From: DMER01 sp003451645
GTDB taxonomy: Bacteria > Pseudomonadota > Alphaproteobacteria > Micropepsales > Micropepsaceae
Direction: 5' to 3'
DNA: 64,000 nt
Assembly (NCBI GenBank): GCA_031976175.1
Contig: DALYLR010000001.1
Location: 62,001 to 126,000 of the forward strand
The position numbers and the translations under genes are program-made. The notes under the pieces are model-generated. The model saw only the letters and a list, made by a program, of their open reading frames with translations, was not told the DNA's origin and ran no database searches. This document shows, in pieces, positions 42,956 to 52,584 of this stretch (positions are counted from its first letter, which is position 1; each line of letters starts with the position of its first letter).

Positions 42956-43831
42956 ATGTCGATTCTTGAGCGTGCCTTTGGCTGGCGAGCTCGAACAGGC
43001 ATGTCCGTCACGTTTTGGGGTGTACGCGGTTCCATCGCGTGCAGTGGACCTGACTATGTCCGCTATGGCGGGAATACGAGTTGCGTCGAGGTCGAAGCCG
43101 GTATGCATCGGGTCATCTTTGATGCGGGGACGGGATTGCGCCCTCTCGGGCTGAAGCTCGTCGCACAGCAAACCAAGACCGTCGACATTTTCCTCAGCCA
43201 TACGCATTTCGATCATGTGTGCGGATGGCCCTTCTTTGCGCCAGCCTATGACAAGGGCACGCGGATCAATCTCTGGTCAGGGCATTTGCATGGCAGCGGG
43301 CTGACGACGCGCAGTGTGATGATGCGTCTGATGGAGGCTCCGCTGTTCCCGGTCGCCGAAGATGTGTTCCAAGCAGATATCTCCTATCGCGATCTGGATG
43401 CTCAGGCGACGCTCGTGCCAGCCCCTGGCCTGACGCTTACGGCCGCACCTCTCAATCATCCCAATGGCGCGACAGGGTACCGGCTGACATTCGGTTCCAG
43501 GAGCCTCGTTTATGCAAGCGATCATGAGCACCAGGGCACTGAGCCGTTGCCTTCGCTCCTGAAACTTGCCCAGGGCGCTGATCTGCTGATCTATGATGCA
43601 ACCTATTCGCCTGAAGCCTATCCGGCGCATGCGGGTTGGGGCCACTCAACATGGGAAGAAGGACTTCGGCTCGCCATCCGCGCAAAGGCGCGCGCCCTCG
43701 CATTGTTTCACCACGAGCCTTCTCATACAGATGACATGCTGGCGAAGCTTGAGAACACCGCAAAGCGGGCCGGTGCGAAACATGGCATCAAGGTCTTTGC
43801 AGCGCGCGAAGGCGTCACCGTTCGGGTTTAG
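42956..43831 (+). CDS. Metallo-beta-lactamase fold hydrolase
   Basis: A 291-residue MBL-fold protein with the metal motif H82-T-H84-F-D86-H87 (SHTHFDHVCG), a later GYRLTFGSRSLVYASDHEH and a C-terminal HHEPSH. The FWGVRGSIACSGPDYVRYGGNTSCVEVE beginning is typical of the phosphodiesterase-like branch (PhnP/YcbX-type). ATG 42956 or 43001 (MSVTFWG) may be the start. It is the third gene of the response regulator operon and is convergent with a cytosine-deaminase-like gene, overlapping by four bases. Confidence 0.85.
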   Translation: MSILERAFGWRARTGMSVTFWGVRGSIACSGPDYVRYGGNTSCVEVEAGMHRVIFDAGTGLRPLGLKLVAQQTKTVDIFLSHTHFDHVCGWPFFAPAYDKGTRINLWSGHLHGSGLTTRSVMMRLMEAPLFPVAEDVFQADISYRDLDAQATLVPAPGLTLTAAPLNHPNGATGYRLTFGSRSLVYASDHEHQGTEPLPSLLKLAQGADLLIYDATYSPEAYPAHAGWGHSTWEEGLRLAIRAKARALALFHHEPSHTDDMLAKLENTAKRAGAKHGIKVFAAREGVTVRV

Positions 43832-45123
43832 CGCAGCTCTGCCTGGCCTCTCCGGAGCCGTCCGCGCTCGATGAGCTGCCGGTTTTCGCCCCGAAAAGCC
43901 AAGACCTCGGCCGCGGTCGATACCGGGAACGCTATCATGGTGGCCTCGGTGCCGGCCGCGATGCGCCCACAGTTGTCATAGCCCATGAGCGTTGCAGGAA
44001 TGCGCGTCACCGCATCGACCCAGCCGGCCATCGGCTGATCCAGATGGGCGATCCGCACCGCATCGCGAAATACGTCCAGCATGTCGTAGTCGCCAAAGGG
44101 ATAAAAAGCATCGCGCCGGTTATCTCCAGCAATGGCTACATCGATCCCTGCAGAGCGCATCTCGTGGATGCGGGTGATGCCGCGCCATTGGGGCGTTTCG
44201 CCGGGCGTCCGCCCCTGAAGGTACAAATTCGTCGCGGGCAGTGTCACGATTCCGACCCCTGCCGCAGACAATTTATTGATGGTGGACTGTGCTGCATCCT
44301 TTGGCCACAACGACAGGCTGCAAGCGTGACCGCAAATGATCCGCTGACGGAACGTCCTCTGGGATACCAGATCAGCAATAACGCGCAAGGCATCAGCATT
44401 GGGTTGGCCGGTCTCATCCACATGGATGTCGAGATCGAGCGCGTGGGCCTCAGCAACCTCAAAGACCTTGCGAATTTCGCCGTCCATGCCAACGGACGGA
44501 TGGAAAACGGGGCCAAGGGCCGCCTTGTACCTCTTGCACAAGGCTACTAGAGCATTCGCGTTCTTCAGAATCTCAGTGCCGACGAATAGCGTCACCCCTT
44601 GGATCTTCATCTTGCCCGCGAGGTCACGCCTCAGCCGCTCAAAGGCACGCCACCCGGATGGCCCGCGGCTGAGCGATGAATCGATATGGGTTCTGATACC
44701 AAGTGTTCCAAAGCGATAGGCATCAAGGGCGGCGGCGCGCATGCGCGCATAAATGTCGTCCTCGCCCCATGGCGTGCGCCGCGCTTCGCGCGAGGCCGCA
44801 ATCGCGCCGTCAAAAGTGCCATCGGGGTTAGGTGCGCGTGTCCATGTCGCCGTCTTGTCCAAATGCGCGTGAATATCAAAGAAGGCGGGCCAGACTTGGC
44901 GGCCCATGGCTTGCACGACGGGATACCGAAAGTTCACGTCGCCGCGTGGATGAACCGATTCAATCTGACCATCGGCACCAATCGTGATGTCTGCGCGAAC
45001 GCATCCTTCCCCGTCTGGCTCGCGGTCAAGCGTGGTAACGCATTGGGGGATTCTCAGATCCAGGAGGTGGTAACCACCCCGTGCAGGAATCTTCAAAGCT
45101 GGGAGGGGTGAGGGGCCGCGCAT
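43828..45123 (-). CDS. Cytosine deaminase-like amidohydrolase
   Basis: A 431-residue amidohydrolase (TIM barrel) with HAHLDKT (H85, H87), a metal/substrate set HVDETGQPNADALR, GHACSLS and AGDNRRD. These match the CodA group that deaminates cytosine or related bases. The C-terminal TLMGYDNCGRIAAGTEATMIAFP is the usual small beta-sandwich close. It is only 21 bases after the MacB-like permease on the same strand, so it may be in that operon. Confidence 0.82.
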   Translation of the reverse strand: MRGPSPLPALKIPARGGYHLLDLRIPQCVTTLDREPDGEGCVRADITIGADGQIESVHPRGDVNFRYPVVQAMGRQVWPAFFDIHAHLDKTATWTRAPNPDGTFDGAIAASREARRTPWGEDDIYARMRAAALDAYRFGTLGIRTHIDSSLSRGPSGWRAFERLRRDLAGKMKIQGVTLFVGTEILKNANALVALCKRYKAALGPVFHPSVGMDGEIRKVFEVAEAHALDLDIHVDETGQPNADALRVIADLVSQRTFRQRIICGHACSLSLWPKDAAQSTINKLSAAGVGIVTLPATNLYLQGRTPGETPQWRGITRIHEMRSAGIDVAIAGDNRRDAFYPFGDYDMLDVFRDAVRIAHLDQPMAGWVDAVTRIPATLMGYDNCGRIAAGTEATMIAFPVSTAAEVLAFRGENRQLIERGRLRRGQAELR

Positions 45124-45144
45124 GGCTCAACGCGTCCTCTCCAT

Positions 45145-46350
45145 CTATTCGTAGCGCAGCGCCTCAATCGGGTCCAGGCGCGCGGCGCGTCTCGCGGGGA
45201 AGAACCCGAAGATGATGCCGATCGCTGCCGAAAACCCAAATGAAACGACGACGACCCAAGGGGATAAGACAAACGGCACACCTAAGGGGATGGTTAGCAG
45301 CCAGGACCCAACGAGGCCTAAGACCGCGCCAATCACGCCGCCCAGGCAGGACAGTAGCACAGCCTCAATCAGGAACTGCCACAGTACATCGCGCTCTAGC
45401 GCCCCGATGGCCAGCCGGATGCCAATCTCGCGCGTGCGCTCCGTCACCGAGACGAGCATGATGTTCATGATGCCAATCCCCCCGACCAGCAGGCTGATCG
45501 CCGCCACTCCCGAAAGTCCAGCTGTCAGAATCGCCGTGGTGCTGGCGACAAGCGAGGCGATCGATGCAACGTCGCGGATGGTGAAGTTGTCGTTCTCACC
45601 TTCGCGTATGTTCCGGCGCTCCCGGAGCAGCTTGGTAATGTCCTTCTGCGCCTTCGGAACCAATTCAGCCGTGCGGACGGAGATCACAATGTTGGGAATG
45701 TTAATGTTGCCAATGATCCGGCGCTGCACGGTCTCAAGAGGCATAAGGATGAGGTCATCCTGGTCCTGACCGAATGTTGACTGGCCTTTCGCGCTCAAGA
45801 CCCCAATGACCGTGCAGCTAAAGTTTGCCACACGGATTTCGGCGCCCAGCGCACGTTGGCGCCCGAACAATTCCCTTAAAGGGGTTCGCCCGAGGATGCA
45901 GACGGCTCGCCCGCCACTGATCTCGCCAGCAGTGAATTGCCGCCCTTGCGCAATCGGCCATTCGCGCACCGGAAAGAAACTGTTGGTTGCTCCCGAGACT
46001 TGGGTATCCCACTTCTTGTTCCCATAGAGTGCGGTATTGGCGCGGCTGGCCTCCGGCGATACGCCATTCAGGCCTGAGATCTGGCGCTCGATCGCGCGCA
46101 CATCGGCGGCGCGAAAGGGTTGTACCTGAACCGGAGGTCCGGAGCGCTGTTGAACAGCCGGAAACACAAAGAGGATGTTGCGGCCCAACGAGGCAATGTC
46201 GGACGTGATTTGTTGGGTGACGCCCTGCCCTAGTGTCACGACCATCACGACCGCAGCGACGCCAACGATAATGCCAAGCGTCGTCAGGATCGAGCGCATC
46301 AGATTTGCGCGCAACTCCCGCCAGGCCAAGTGCAAGGTGGTCAACAGCAT
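45145..46350 (-). CDS. MacB-like ABC transporter permease (FtsX/MacB family)
   Basis: A 401-residue permease with the MacB topology: one N-terminal helix (SILTTLGIIVGVAAVVMVVTLG), a large periplasmic domain of about residues 45-270, and three C-terminal helices in the FtsX region (IGIMNIMLVSVTERTREIGIRLAIGA). It lacks its own ATPase, which is encoded by the preceding gene. It starts one base into the ATPase stop (TAATG). In known MacAB-TolC pumps this type exports peptides, toxins or lipids. Confidence 0.9.
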   Translation of the reverse strand: MLLTTLHLAWRELRANLMRSILTTLGIIVGVAAVVMVVTLGQGVTQQITSDIASLGRNILFVFPAVQQRSGPPVQVQPFRAADVRAIERQISGLNGVSPEASRANTALYGNKKWDTQVSGATNSFFPVREWPIAQGRQFTAGEISGGRAVCILGRTPLRELFGRQRALGAEIRVANFSCTVIGVLSAKGQSTFGQDQDDLILMPLETVQRRIIGNINIPNIVISVRTAELVPKAQKDITKLLRERRNIREGENDNFTIRDVASIASLVASTTAILTAGLSGVAAISLLVGGIGIMNIMLVSVTERTREIGIRLAIGALERDVLWQFLIEAVLLSCLGGVIGAVLGLVGSWLLTIPLGVPFVLSPWVVVVSFGFSAAIGIIFGFFPARRAARLDPIEALRYE

Positions 46351-47057
46351 TATTTGCCCCCCCTGCTTGTTCCGTTGGTGTCGGACGCAATCCGCCCGTC
46401 ACGAAAGCGCACCTGGCGCTTTGCGTAAGCAGCGATTTCCTCTTCGTGGGTCACCAGACAAATGGTGATTCCGCGATCCGCATTCAGCTTGGTCAGGAGT
46501 GTCATGATCTCGTGGCTGCGCGAGGTATCGAGATTGCCCGTTGGCTCATCGGCAAAGACGACGGCTGGATCAGATACGAGAGCGCGGGCAATGGCCACAC
46601 GCTGTTGTTGGCCGCCCGACAGCTCCGACGAGGTGTGGTCCCAACGGTCCGCGAGGCCTACAAGGGTTAGAGCTTGCATGGCGCGCTCGCGCCGCTCTGC
46701 CGATGGCGTGCCACGATAGACAAGGGGGAGTGCCGTGTTTTCCAGGGCCGTGGTGCGCTTGAGCAAATTGAAGCCCTGGAACACAAAGCCTATGTAATGG
46801 CGGCGGAGCAGTGCGCGCTGGTTGCGCGTCAGGTCTGAGACATCAAGGCCGCTGAACAGGTACTTGCCCTTGGTTGGCGTGTCGAGGCAGCCGAGGATAT
46901 TCATTGTTGTCGACTTGCCTGACCCGGACGGGCCCATGACAGCCACGAACTCACCTTGACGGATTTGCAGGTCTACATTGTCAAGAGCGCGGACCTCAGC
47001 CTCGCCCTTACCGTAGATCTTGCTCACCTTGCGGAATTCGAGCAGCGGCGAGGTCAT
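46350..47057 (-). CDS. MacB-type ABC transporter ATP-binding protein
   Basis: A 235-residue ATPase with Walker A GPSGSGKST, Q-loop IGFVFQGFNLL, signature LSGGQQQRVAIARAL and Walker B VVFADEPTGNLD. The Lol/MacB subclass is shown by the LLKRTTALENTALPLVYRG stretch. It is translationally coupled to macA (ATGA) before it and to the permease after it, so ATPase and permease are split rather than fused as in E. coli MacB. Confidence 0.92.
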   Translation of the reverse strand: MTSPLLEFRKVSKIYGKGEAEVRALDNVDLQIRQGEFVAVMGPSGSGKSTTMNILGCLDTPTKGKYLFSGLDVSDLTRNQRALLRRHYIGFVFQGFNLLKRTTALENTALPLVYRGTPSAERRERAMQALTLVGLADRWDHTSSELSGGQQQRVAIARALVSDPAVVFADEPTGNLDTSRSHEIMTLLTKLNADRGITICLVTHEEEIAAYAKRQVRFRDGRIASDTNGTSRGGK

Positions 47058-48346
47058 GGCTTCGGCTTTGCGCCCGGGGTCTGGATGTCGGTGATCACCT
47101 TGTCGCCCAGCGCGATCTTCCCAGATTTGATCTCTGTCTTCTCGCCGTCGGTAATGCCGGTGGTGACCTCGCGCTTCTCAGGCTTGCCTTGCTTGTCTAC
47201 CGTCCAGACTTGGCCCTTATTAGAGCCGTTCTTCTGCTTGGCCTTGCCGGTGTCACGCCCGCCCCCCGACCCAACTCGTGCCCCGCCGCGCGGGTTGATC
47301 TGCATGGAGAGTTCGTCACCTTTGGCAGCGTTTTCGGGCTCAAAGCGCAGAGCCGAGTTTGGAACGGCGAGGACCTGGGTTGCCGTTGCCGTTGTTATCT
47401 CAGCGGTTGCCGTGAGTCCGGGTCTCAGAAGTCTTGCGCCATTGTCCACGCTAAGGGTGGCGAGGTAGGACACAACATTCTGTTGCACGCGCGGGGCGGT
47501 CCGGACGGCCACTACTCTTGCATCGAATTTGCGGCTCTCATAGGCGTCGACCGTGAATGTGGCAGGCTGGTCAGGCTTTACCCGGGCAATGTCCGCCTCA
47601 TCGATGTAGACCTGCAATTCCAGGCGGCTTAGATCGCTTGCGATGACGAAGAGCTCGGGGGCCTGAAAGCTTGCTTGCACGGTTTGGCCAGGCTCGATTT
47701 TGCGCTCGAGGATTACGCCATCAATAGGCGCTTTGATCTCGGCTTTCGCCAAACTGGTCTCGACCTGTGCTAATGCTGCCTCTTGCTGCTGTACTTGCGC
47801 GGTTGATGCCGCGACCTGCGCGTTTGCGCGATCCAGGGCGGCTTCGGCGTTCTCGAATGTCGCGTTGGAGGCAAAACCCTGCTCGCGCAGGGCCTTGGAG
47901 CGGTCAAAGGCGCGTTGCGCATCAGAGCGGCTTGCCTTGGACTGCAATAGGTTGGCTCGCGCCGAAGCCAATGTCGCGCGTGCTTGTGTCGCGCGGGCCC
48001 GCAGGTCGTCCGTGTTGATGCGCGCGATCACCTGCCCGGTTACGACCTGATCATTGTAGTCGACCAGGACCTCATCGACCTTGCCAGAAATCTCAGCGCC
48101 GACCGTGACCTTGTCGACGGGCTCCAACGAGCCGGTGGCATCGACTTGCGAGGCGATATCCGTGCGAACGACGTCTTCAGTAACGTACTCAGTCTTGGGT
48201 GCCGGGACCAGAAACCAGTAAGCCGCCGCGGCCGCAACGACCAAAGCCACAACCCAAAACCACCATTGCAGCCACCAAGGCCGCGCACCGCGCCCGACAC
48301 CAATGGTTTCCTCAATCCCCAAAGTCTGGTCGCTAAACCGCGCCAT
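47054..48346 (-). CDS. MacA-like periplasmic adaptor (HlyD family)
   Basis: The 430-residue protein has one N-terminal membrane helix (LQWWFWVVALVVAAAAAYWF), a lipoyl/barrel-sandwich segment (EISGKVDEVLVDYNDQVVTGQVIARI), a long coiled coil (about 110-180, with repeated A/K/Q heptads), and a C-terminal region rich in Gly/Arg/Lys that is unlike the core (GGARVGSGGGRDTGKAKQK). It should bridge the permease to an outer membrane channel; no TolC-like gene is in the window. It heads the exporter operon. Confidence 0.9.
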   Translation of the reverse strand: MARFSDQTLGIEETIGVGRGARPWWLQWWFWVVALVVAAAAAYWFLVPAPKTEYVTEDVVRTDIASQVDATGSLEPVDKVTVGAEISGKVDEVLVDYNDQVVTGQVIARINTDDLRARATQARATLASARANLLQSKASRSDAQRAFDRSKALREQGFASNATFENAEAALDRANAQVAASTAQVQQQEAALAQVETSLAKAEIKAPIDGVILERKIEPGQTVQASFQAPELFVIASDLSRLELQVYIDEADIARVKPDQPATFTVDAYESRKFDARVVAVRTAPRVQQNVVSYLATLSVDNGARLLRPGLTATAEITTATATQVLAVPNSALRFEPENAAKGDELSMQINPRGGARVGSGGGRDTGKAKQKNGSNKGQVWTVDKQGKPEKREVTTGITDGEKTEIKSGKIALGDKVITDIQTPGAKPKP

Positions 48347-48558
48347 CGCACTTTACCAATTCACGTTTGGTGCACCGGTCGCCCAGAGCGCACTACCCCA
48401 CCCTCGCGGCGCTCAAACCCTGCGCGCCGCTTGACACAAAAGCCCCTCATTGTGCCGTGAAATGTTGAACGTTGCTAGAATTAGCTTGTGCGGAAGCGAT
48501 GTTGCCGCAGCCCGACCTGGTCAAAGTCTCGTTATCAGATCGTAGTGTGCCCAATTTG

Positions 48559-49704
48559 CTACCGCGAAAAAGGGTCGGCCGCATCTCGCAAGCCATCTCC
48601 GAGGAGGTTAAAGGCCAGGACCACCACGACCACTGGGATCAATGGCGTCAGCAGCCAAGGGTAGACCTCTAGGACCGCGAGGTTCTGCGCCTCGTTAAGC
48701 ATGACCCCCCAGGAGGTGACCGGAGGCTTGAGGCCCAGGCCCAAAAAACTCAGCGCTGTCTCGCCCAAGATCATAGCGGGAACGGCAAGGGTCGCACTTG
48801 CGATCAGATGGCTCATGAAGTTGGGCGCCATATGCAGGGTCATGATGCGAGCGGGCGACGCCCCCATCAGACGTGCCGCTATCGCAAACTCCTCCTCCCG
48901 CAGCGCCAGCACGCGTGCGCGAACCGCGCGAGCAAGCCCTGGCCAATCCAAAAGCCCAAGAATGAGCGTGATGCCAAAGTAGATCCACAAGGGCGACCAT
49001 GCGGCCGGTAGCGCGGCTGCCAGCGCCATCCAGATGGGCAATTCCGGCAATGACCGCAAGGTCTCAATGATGCGAAGGATGACGGTATCTACCCAACCGC
49101 CAACATAGCCTGCAAGCACCCCGAAAAACACGCCCAAGACCAAGCTAATCGTAACGCCAAAGAGACCGATGGTTAGCGACACGCGCCCGCCATATAAGAC
49201 TCGGCTTAGGACGTCCCGGCCCAAGCGGTCGCTGCCCAGCAAAAACAGACTCTCGCCAGGCGCCGCGCAGATCAGCCGCGTATTGGCCGGGATGAACCCA
49301 AGGAAATGATACGCCTCGCCCGCGCAGAAAAACCGCAATGGTTGGACCTTTGTTTTGTCGATGGTGAATTCGCGCTTGAAGGTCTCCTCGTTTACCCGCG
49401 CGCTATAGCCATAGACGAAGGGCCCCCGGAACTCGCCATCGTGAAAAAGGCGCACACTTTGCGGCGGCGCATAGATCGCATCAGGGTTGCGGGTTTCGGA
49501 GTCATAAGGGGCCAGAAACTCAATGAATGGCAGCATCGCATAGAGCGTCAACAGGACCCCAAAAGCCAGATAGGCCAAGCGCTGCGCGCGCAACCTGGCC
49601 ATGAAATTGGGCGGATTGGGGACATTCGCCGCATCATCGTCCTCGGGCTGGAAAGGTGCCTGAGACACGTAACGCGAGGTTTGCCGTGCAGCAGCGTCCG
49701 TCAT
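48559..49704 (-). CDS. Oligopeptide-type ABC transporter permease, OppC-like
   Basis: From ATG 49704 (381 residues; overlaps the preceding stop as ATGA) this permease has a non-homologous N-terminal region of about 110 residues, then the BPD transport domain from about 180 (SDRLGRDVLSRVLYGGRVSLTIGL, the OppC signature) and the EAA loop EFAIAARLMGASPARIM. It ends ALDPF-like at DAADPFSR. It is the last gene of the importer operon; the 212-base gap to macA beyond has no gene. Confidence 0.9.
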   Translation of the reverse strand: MTDAAARQTSRYVSQAPFQPEDDDAANVPNPPNFMARLRAQRLAYLAFGVLLTLYAMLPFIEFLAPYDSETRNPDAIYAPPQSVRLFHDGEFRGPFVYGYSARVNEETFKREFTIDKTKVQPLRFFCAGEAYHFLGFIPANTRLICAAPGESLFLLGSDRLGRDVLSRVLYGGRVSLTIGLFGVTISLVLGVFFGVLAGYVGGWVDTVILRIIETLRSLPELPIWMALAAALPAAWSPLWIYFGITLILGLLDWPGLARAVRARVLALREEEFAIAARLMGASPARIMTLHMAPNFMSHLIASATLAVPAMILGETALSFLGLGLKPPVTSWGVMLNEAQNLAVLEVYPWLLTPLIPVVVVVLAFNLLGDGLRDAADPFSR

Positions 49705-50726
49705 CGGCGCGCTCCTTGCCCAAGGCGTATGCGCGGGTCGAGCCATGCCAAGAGCAGATCGGAGATGAGCATCCCGATGACGGTCAGAATGGCGACGAAG
49801 AGCATGATAAAGCTTGCGAGGTAGACATCCTGGCTCTGCAGAGCACGGACCAGAATGGGTCCGACAGCTGGTAAGCTGAGCACGACCGACACGATCACCG
49901 AACCGGACACGAGACCCGGCAGCAAGTCCCCAATATCGGCGATGAAGGGGCTAAACGCCATGCGGACGGGGTATTTCCAGATTACCTTTGTCTCGCTTAA
50001 GCCCCGCGCCCGCGCCGCCGCGACATAGGGCTTTTCAAGCTCATCCAGCAGGTTGGCACGCATGCGCCGTGTCATGGCGGCCGCGGCACCTGCCGCAATC
50101 ACCAGGACCGGAATGATCATATGGCTCACGATTGAGCCAAGCTTCTCCCACGACCATGGCGCATTCTCATATTGCGGGTCCATAAGCCCGCCAATGCCCA
50201 GGCCGAAGACGCGGTTGGCGTAGTACAAGAGCAGCAACGCCAGCAGAAAGCCTGGGATCGCCATCGCCACATAGATCAGTGTCGAGATAGTGCCGTCTAT
50301 GACCGAGTTCTTTCGAACCGCCGCCAAGACGCCAAGCGGAACCGCAACGAAATAAATCACCAGCACCGCCAGGGCGTTGATGGCGATGGTCGGGCCGATG
50401 GCATGCGCGACAATGTCGGCCACCGGCTTTTGGAATTCGAAGCTTTGGCCCCAATCACCTTGCAAGAGACCTGAATACCCGCGTGAGCCTTCCATCAGAC
50501 CGAGCCAGATCAGGTATTGCTCATGCAGGGGCCGGTCGAGATTATACTCCTTGCGCAAAAATTGAGCTTTGGCTTGCGCGCCAGCTTGGCCTTGTTGCTC
50601 AAGTTCGAATACCTGCGTGGTCAGATAATCGCCAGGCGGCAGCTGAATAATTGCGAAGATCAGTGCGCTGATGAACAGCAGCATCGGGATCATCCACAAA
50701 AGCCGCATTGCCACATAACGCAACAT
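49701..50726 (-). CDS. Oligopeptide-type ABC transporter permease, OppB-like
   Basis: A 341-residue DppB/OppB-type permease: N-terminal helix MLRYVAMRLLWMIPMLLFISALIFAIIQLPPGDYLT, then DRPLHEQYLIWL and the EAA loop region EKPYVAAARARGLSETKVIWKYPVRMA. Such permeases form a heterodimer with the OppC-like protein encoded next. The spacing to the binding-protein gene before it is ten bases. Confidence 0.92.
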   Translation of the reverse strand: MLRYVAMRLLWMIPMLLFISALIFAIIQLPPGDYLTTQVFELEQQGQAGAQAKAQFLRKEYNLDRPLHEQYLIWLGLMEGSRGYSGLLQGDWGQSFEFQKPVADIVAHAIGPTIAINALAVLVIYFVAVPLGVLAAVRKNSVIDGTISTLIYVAMAIPGFLLALLLLYYANRVFGLGIGGLMDPQYENAPWSWEKLGSIVSHMIIPVLVIAAGAAAAMTRRMRANLLDELEKPYVAAARARGLSETKVIWKYPVRMAFSPFIADIGDLLPGLVSGSVIVSVVLSLPAVGPILVRALQSQDVYLASFIMLFVAILTVIGMLISDLLLAWLDPRIRLGQGARR

Positions 50727-50735
50727 TGGCAGGCC

Positions 50736-52568
50736 TCACCGGTCGAGCCAGAACGTATCCATCCGATACAAACCAAATTGAGCGCCAGGGTCCCACGCCC
50801 AGCGGCCCTTTGCGGGCACGTTTCGCAACGCCATTGACACTGCCACGGGCTGCGGTACGCCTGCGACAACCCCGATGATGAAGCGCTCCTGGGCATGGAT
50901 GTCGAGCATCTGACGCCAAATCTTCGACCTGTCCGCAGGTACCGCCTGATCCCATTGCCGGTTCAGAGCCAGCAATTGTTTTGCGGCTGGTACATCCGGT
51001 GCCTCGCCCGCCGCCCCCTTCGTTTCATAGTACTGACCCCATTTTGGCCAAGCTAGGCCTGTCTGCCAAACCGGCGCAAGTTCGCCCGGATTCATCGCCG
51101 GCGTCGGAATGCCATTGTCCCAGCCCGTGAACACCGTCATGACGGCGTCGCCGGAATAAGCGCGATTGCGCATCTGCGTGCGGTCGGAAGACTTCAGGAT
51201 CAGACTGATCCCTAGGGCCTTGTAGTGCTGCGCCACCAATTGGACGGCATCAGCCTCTTCCTTGGTTTCGCCTGATGATTCCACGATGATTTCCAAGGGG
51301 CGGCCATCGGGCAGCTTGCGCGTTCCGTTCGGATTTCGTGCAGTCAGTCCTATTGCGTCAAGCAATGCGTTCGCCGCTTTTGGATCAAAACTTGCATCGG
51401 CGCTGCTGTATCGCGGATCGCTCAGCGGCGATGGCGCCACGGGCGCATTGTTGGCCGCGAGCGCAAGGCCGAAAAACAGGCTCTTGTTGATTTCCTGCCG
51501 ATTGATCCCCAACGAGAGGGCTCGCCGGAAACGCACATCCCGGTTGAGCGTGCGCCAGACCGGATCATTGCAGGTTAAGTTTGGATAGAGTGCGATCGCC
51601 GCTCCCTTGCCGCTCGCCCAAGGATAGGCGCGGTACTTGCCCTTTTGCTCATTTTGTTTGAGGGCTGTCATGTCTGCGAAATTCAAACCCAGGGCTTGCA
51701 GATCGCTGTCCCCAGCGGAGGTTTTAATCGGGATGAGATCGCGATCCGTAACGCCCACCTCTATCGTATCGATATAGGGCAGTTGCACACCTTGCGCGTC
51801 GACACGGTGAAAGTTTGGATTGCGGCGGAACACGAACTTTGCCGCAGGCATGGCCGTTGTCACGACCCATGGCTGGAGCGTTGGCATATCCGGATTGTCA
51901 TTTCCGTACATTGAGTCCAGGCGATTATGCAGGGGCGCCCATTTGCTTACCTTGGCGGTTGCCACGGCTGCCGCGATGACCTTGGCTTGCGCGTATTTGG
52001 TATGGAATTTCCGCAAGTAGTGCGCTGGCCGATAGATATAGGGCTCCCGCGCCATCGCAAGCGTTTCAAGGAAGCGCGGATTTGGCTTGGACCATTCATA
52101 GATGACCGTCTGTGCGTCGGGGTAGCTGACCTTTGGTTTCTCGCCATCATTGAGAAGGGCCACAGGCGGGCCGGCGGGTGTCAGCTCGGCATTGTTGGCG
52201 ATATCTTCCCAGAAGTAGCGGAAGTCCTCAGATGTGAAGGGTGCGCCATCGGACCACAAATGGCCCTTGCGCAAGCGAATTGTGAATTTGCGTTCGCCCT
52301 CGACGCCAATGGATTCCGCGATATCAGGCTTTAGTGTGTAGTTTTCCGTCCAGCCTATCAGCCTTGCATAGCCCCATGCGCTCAGGAACCGGATGTCCTT
52401 TTCTTTGCTCATCAGCATGCGCAGTGTGCCGCCCTGCTTGCCTGGGAGCTTGCCCTCCGCCTTCAAGTCGACAACCAACGGCGCCGCAGGGGGTGCGGCT
52501 TGTGCCGCGCTTGGCAAGGCCACAATGATGGCCACCAACCCAGTGAGTAGTCCCAGTGACAATCGCAT
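50736..52568 (-). CDS. Extracellular solute-binding protein, family 5 (oligopeptide type)
   Basis: The 610-residue protein (ATG 52568) has a signal peptide (RLSLGLLTGLVAIIVALPSAAQA) and an SBP_bac_5 domain: IRLRKGHLWSDGAPFTSEDFRYFWED and RFRRALSLGINRQEINKSLFFGLA. Binding proteins of this type capture peptides, sugars-oligomers or nickel in the periplasm; the ligand cannot be told. A longer frame to 52592 would overlap the ATPase gene. No Cys for lipid attachment follows the signal, so it is soluble. Confidence 0.9.
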   Translation of the reverse strand: MRLSLGLLTGLVAIIVALPSAAQAAPPAAPLVVDLKAEGKLPGKQGGTLRMLMSKEKDIRFLSAWGYARLIGWTENYTLKPDIAESIGVEGERKFTIRLRKGHLWSDGAPFTSEDFRYFWEDIANNAELTPAGPPVALLNDGEKPKVSYPDAQTVIYEWSKPNPRFLETLAMAREPYIYRPAHYLRKFHTKYAQAKVIAAAVATAKVSKWAPLHNRLDSMYGNDNPDMPTLQPWVVTTAMPAAKFVFRRNPNFHRVDAQGVQLPYIDTIEVGVTDRDLIPIKTSAGDSDLQALGLNFADMTALKQNEQKGKYRAYPWASGKGAAIALYPNLTCNDPVWRTLNRDVRFRRALSLGINRQEINKSLFFGLALAANNAPVAPSPLSDPRYSSADASFDPKAANALLDAIGLTARNPNGTRKLPDGRPLEIIVESSGETKEEADAVQLVAQHYKALGISLILKSSDRTQMRNRAYSGDAVMTVFTGWDNGIPTPAMNPGELAPVWQTGLAWPKWGQYYETKGAAGEAPDVPAAKQLLALNRQWDQAVPADRSKIWRQMLDIHAQERFIIGVVAGVPQPVAVSMALRNVPAKGRWAWDPGAQFGLYRMDTFWLDR

Positions 52569-52584
52569 TTGGCCGGTGAACCCT

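Noticed and set aside
48430..48460. TTGACA-like -35 element near 48430
   Set aside because: No TATAAT-like -10 at suitable spacing was seen and no forward gene follows.
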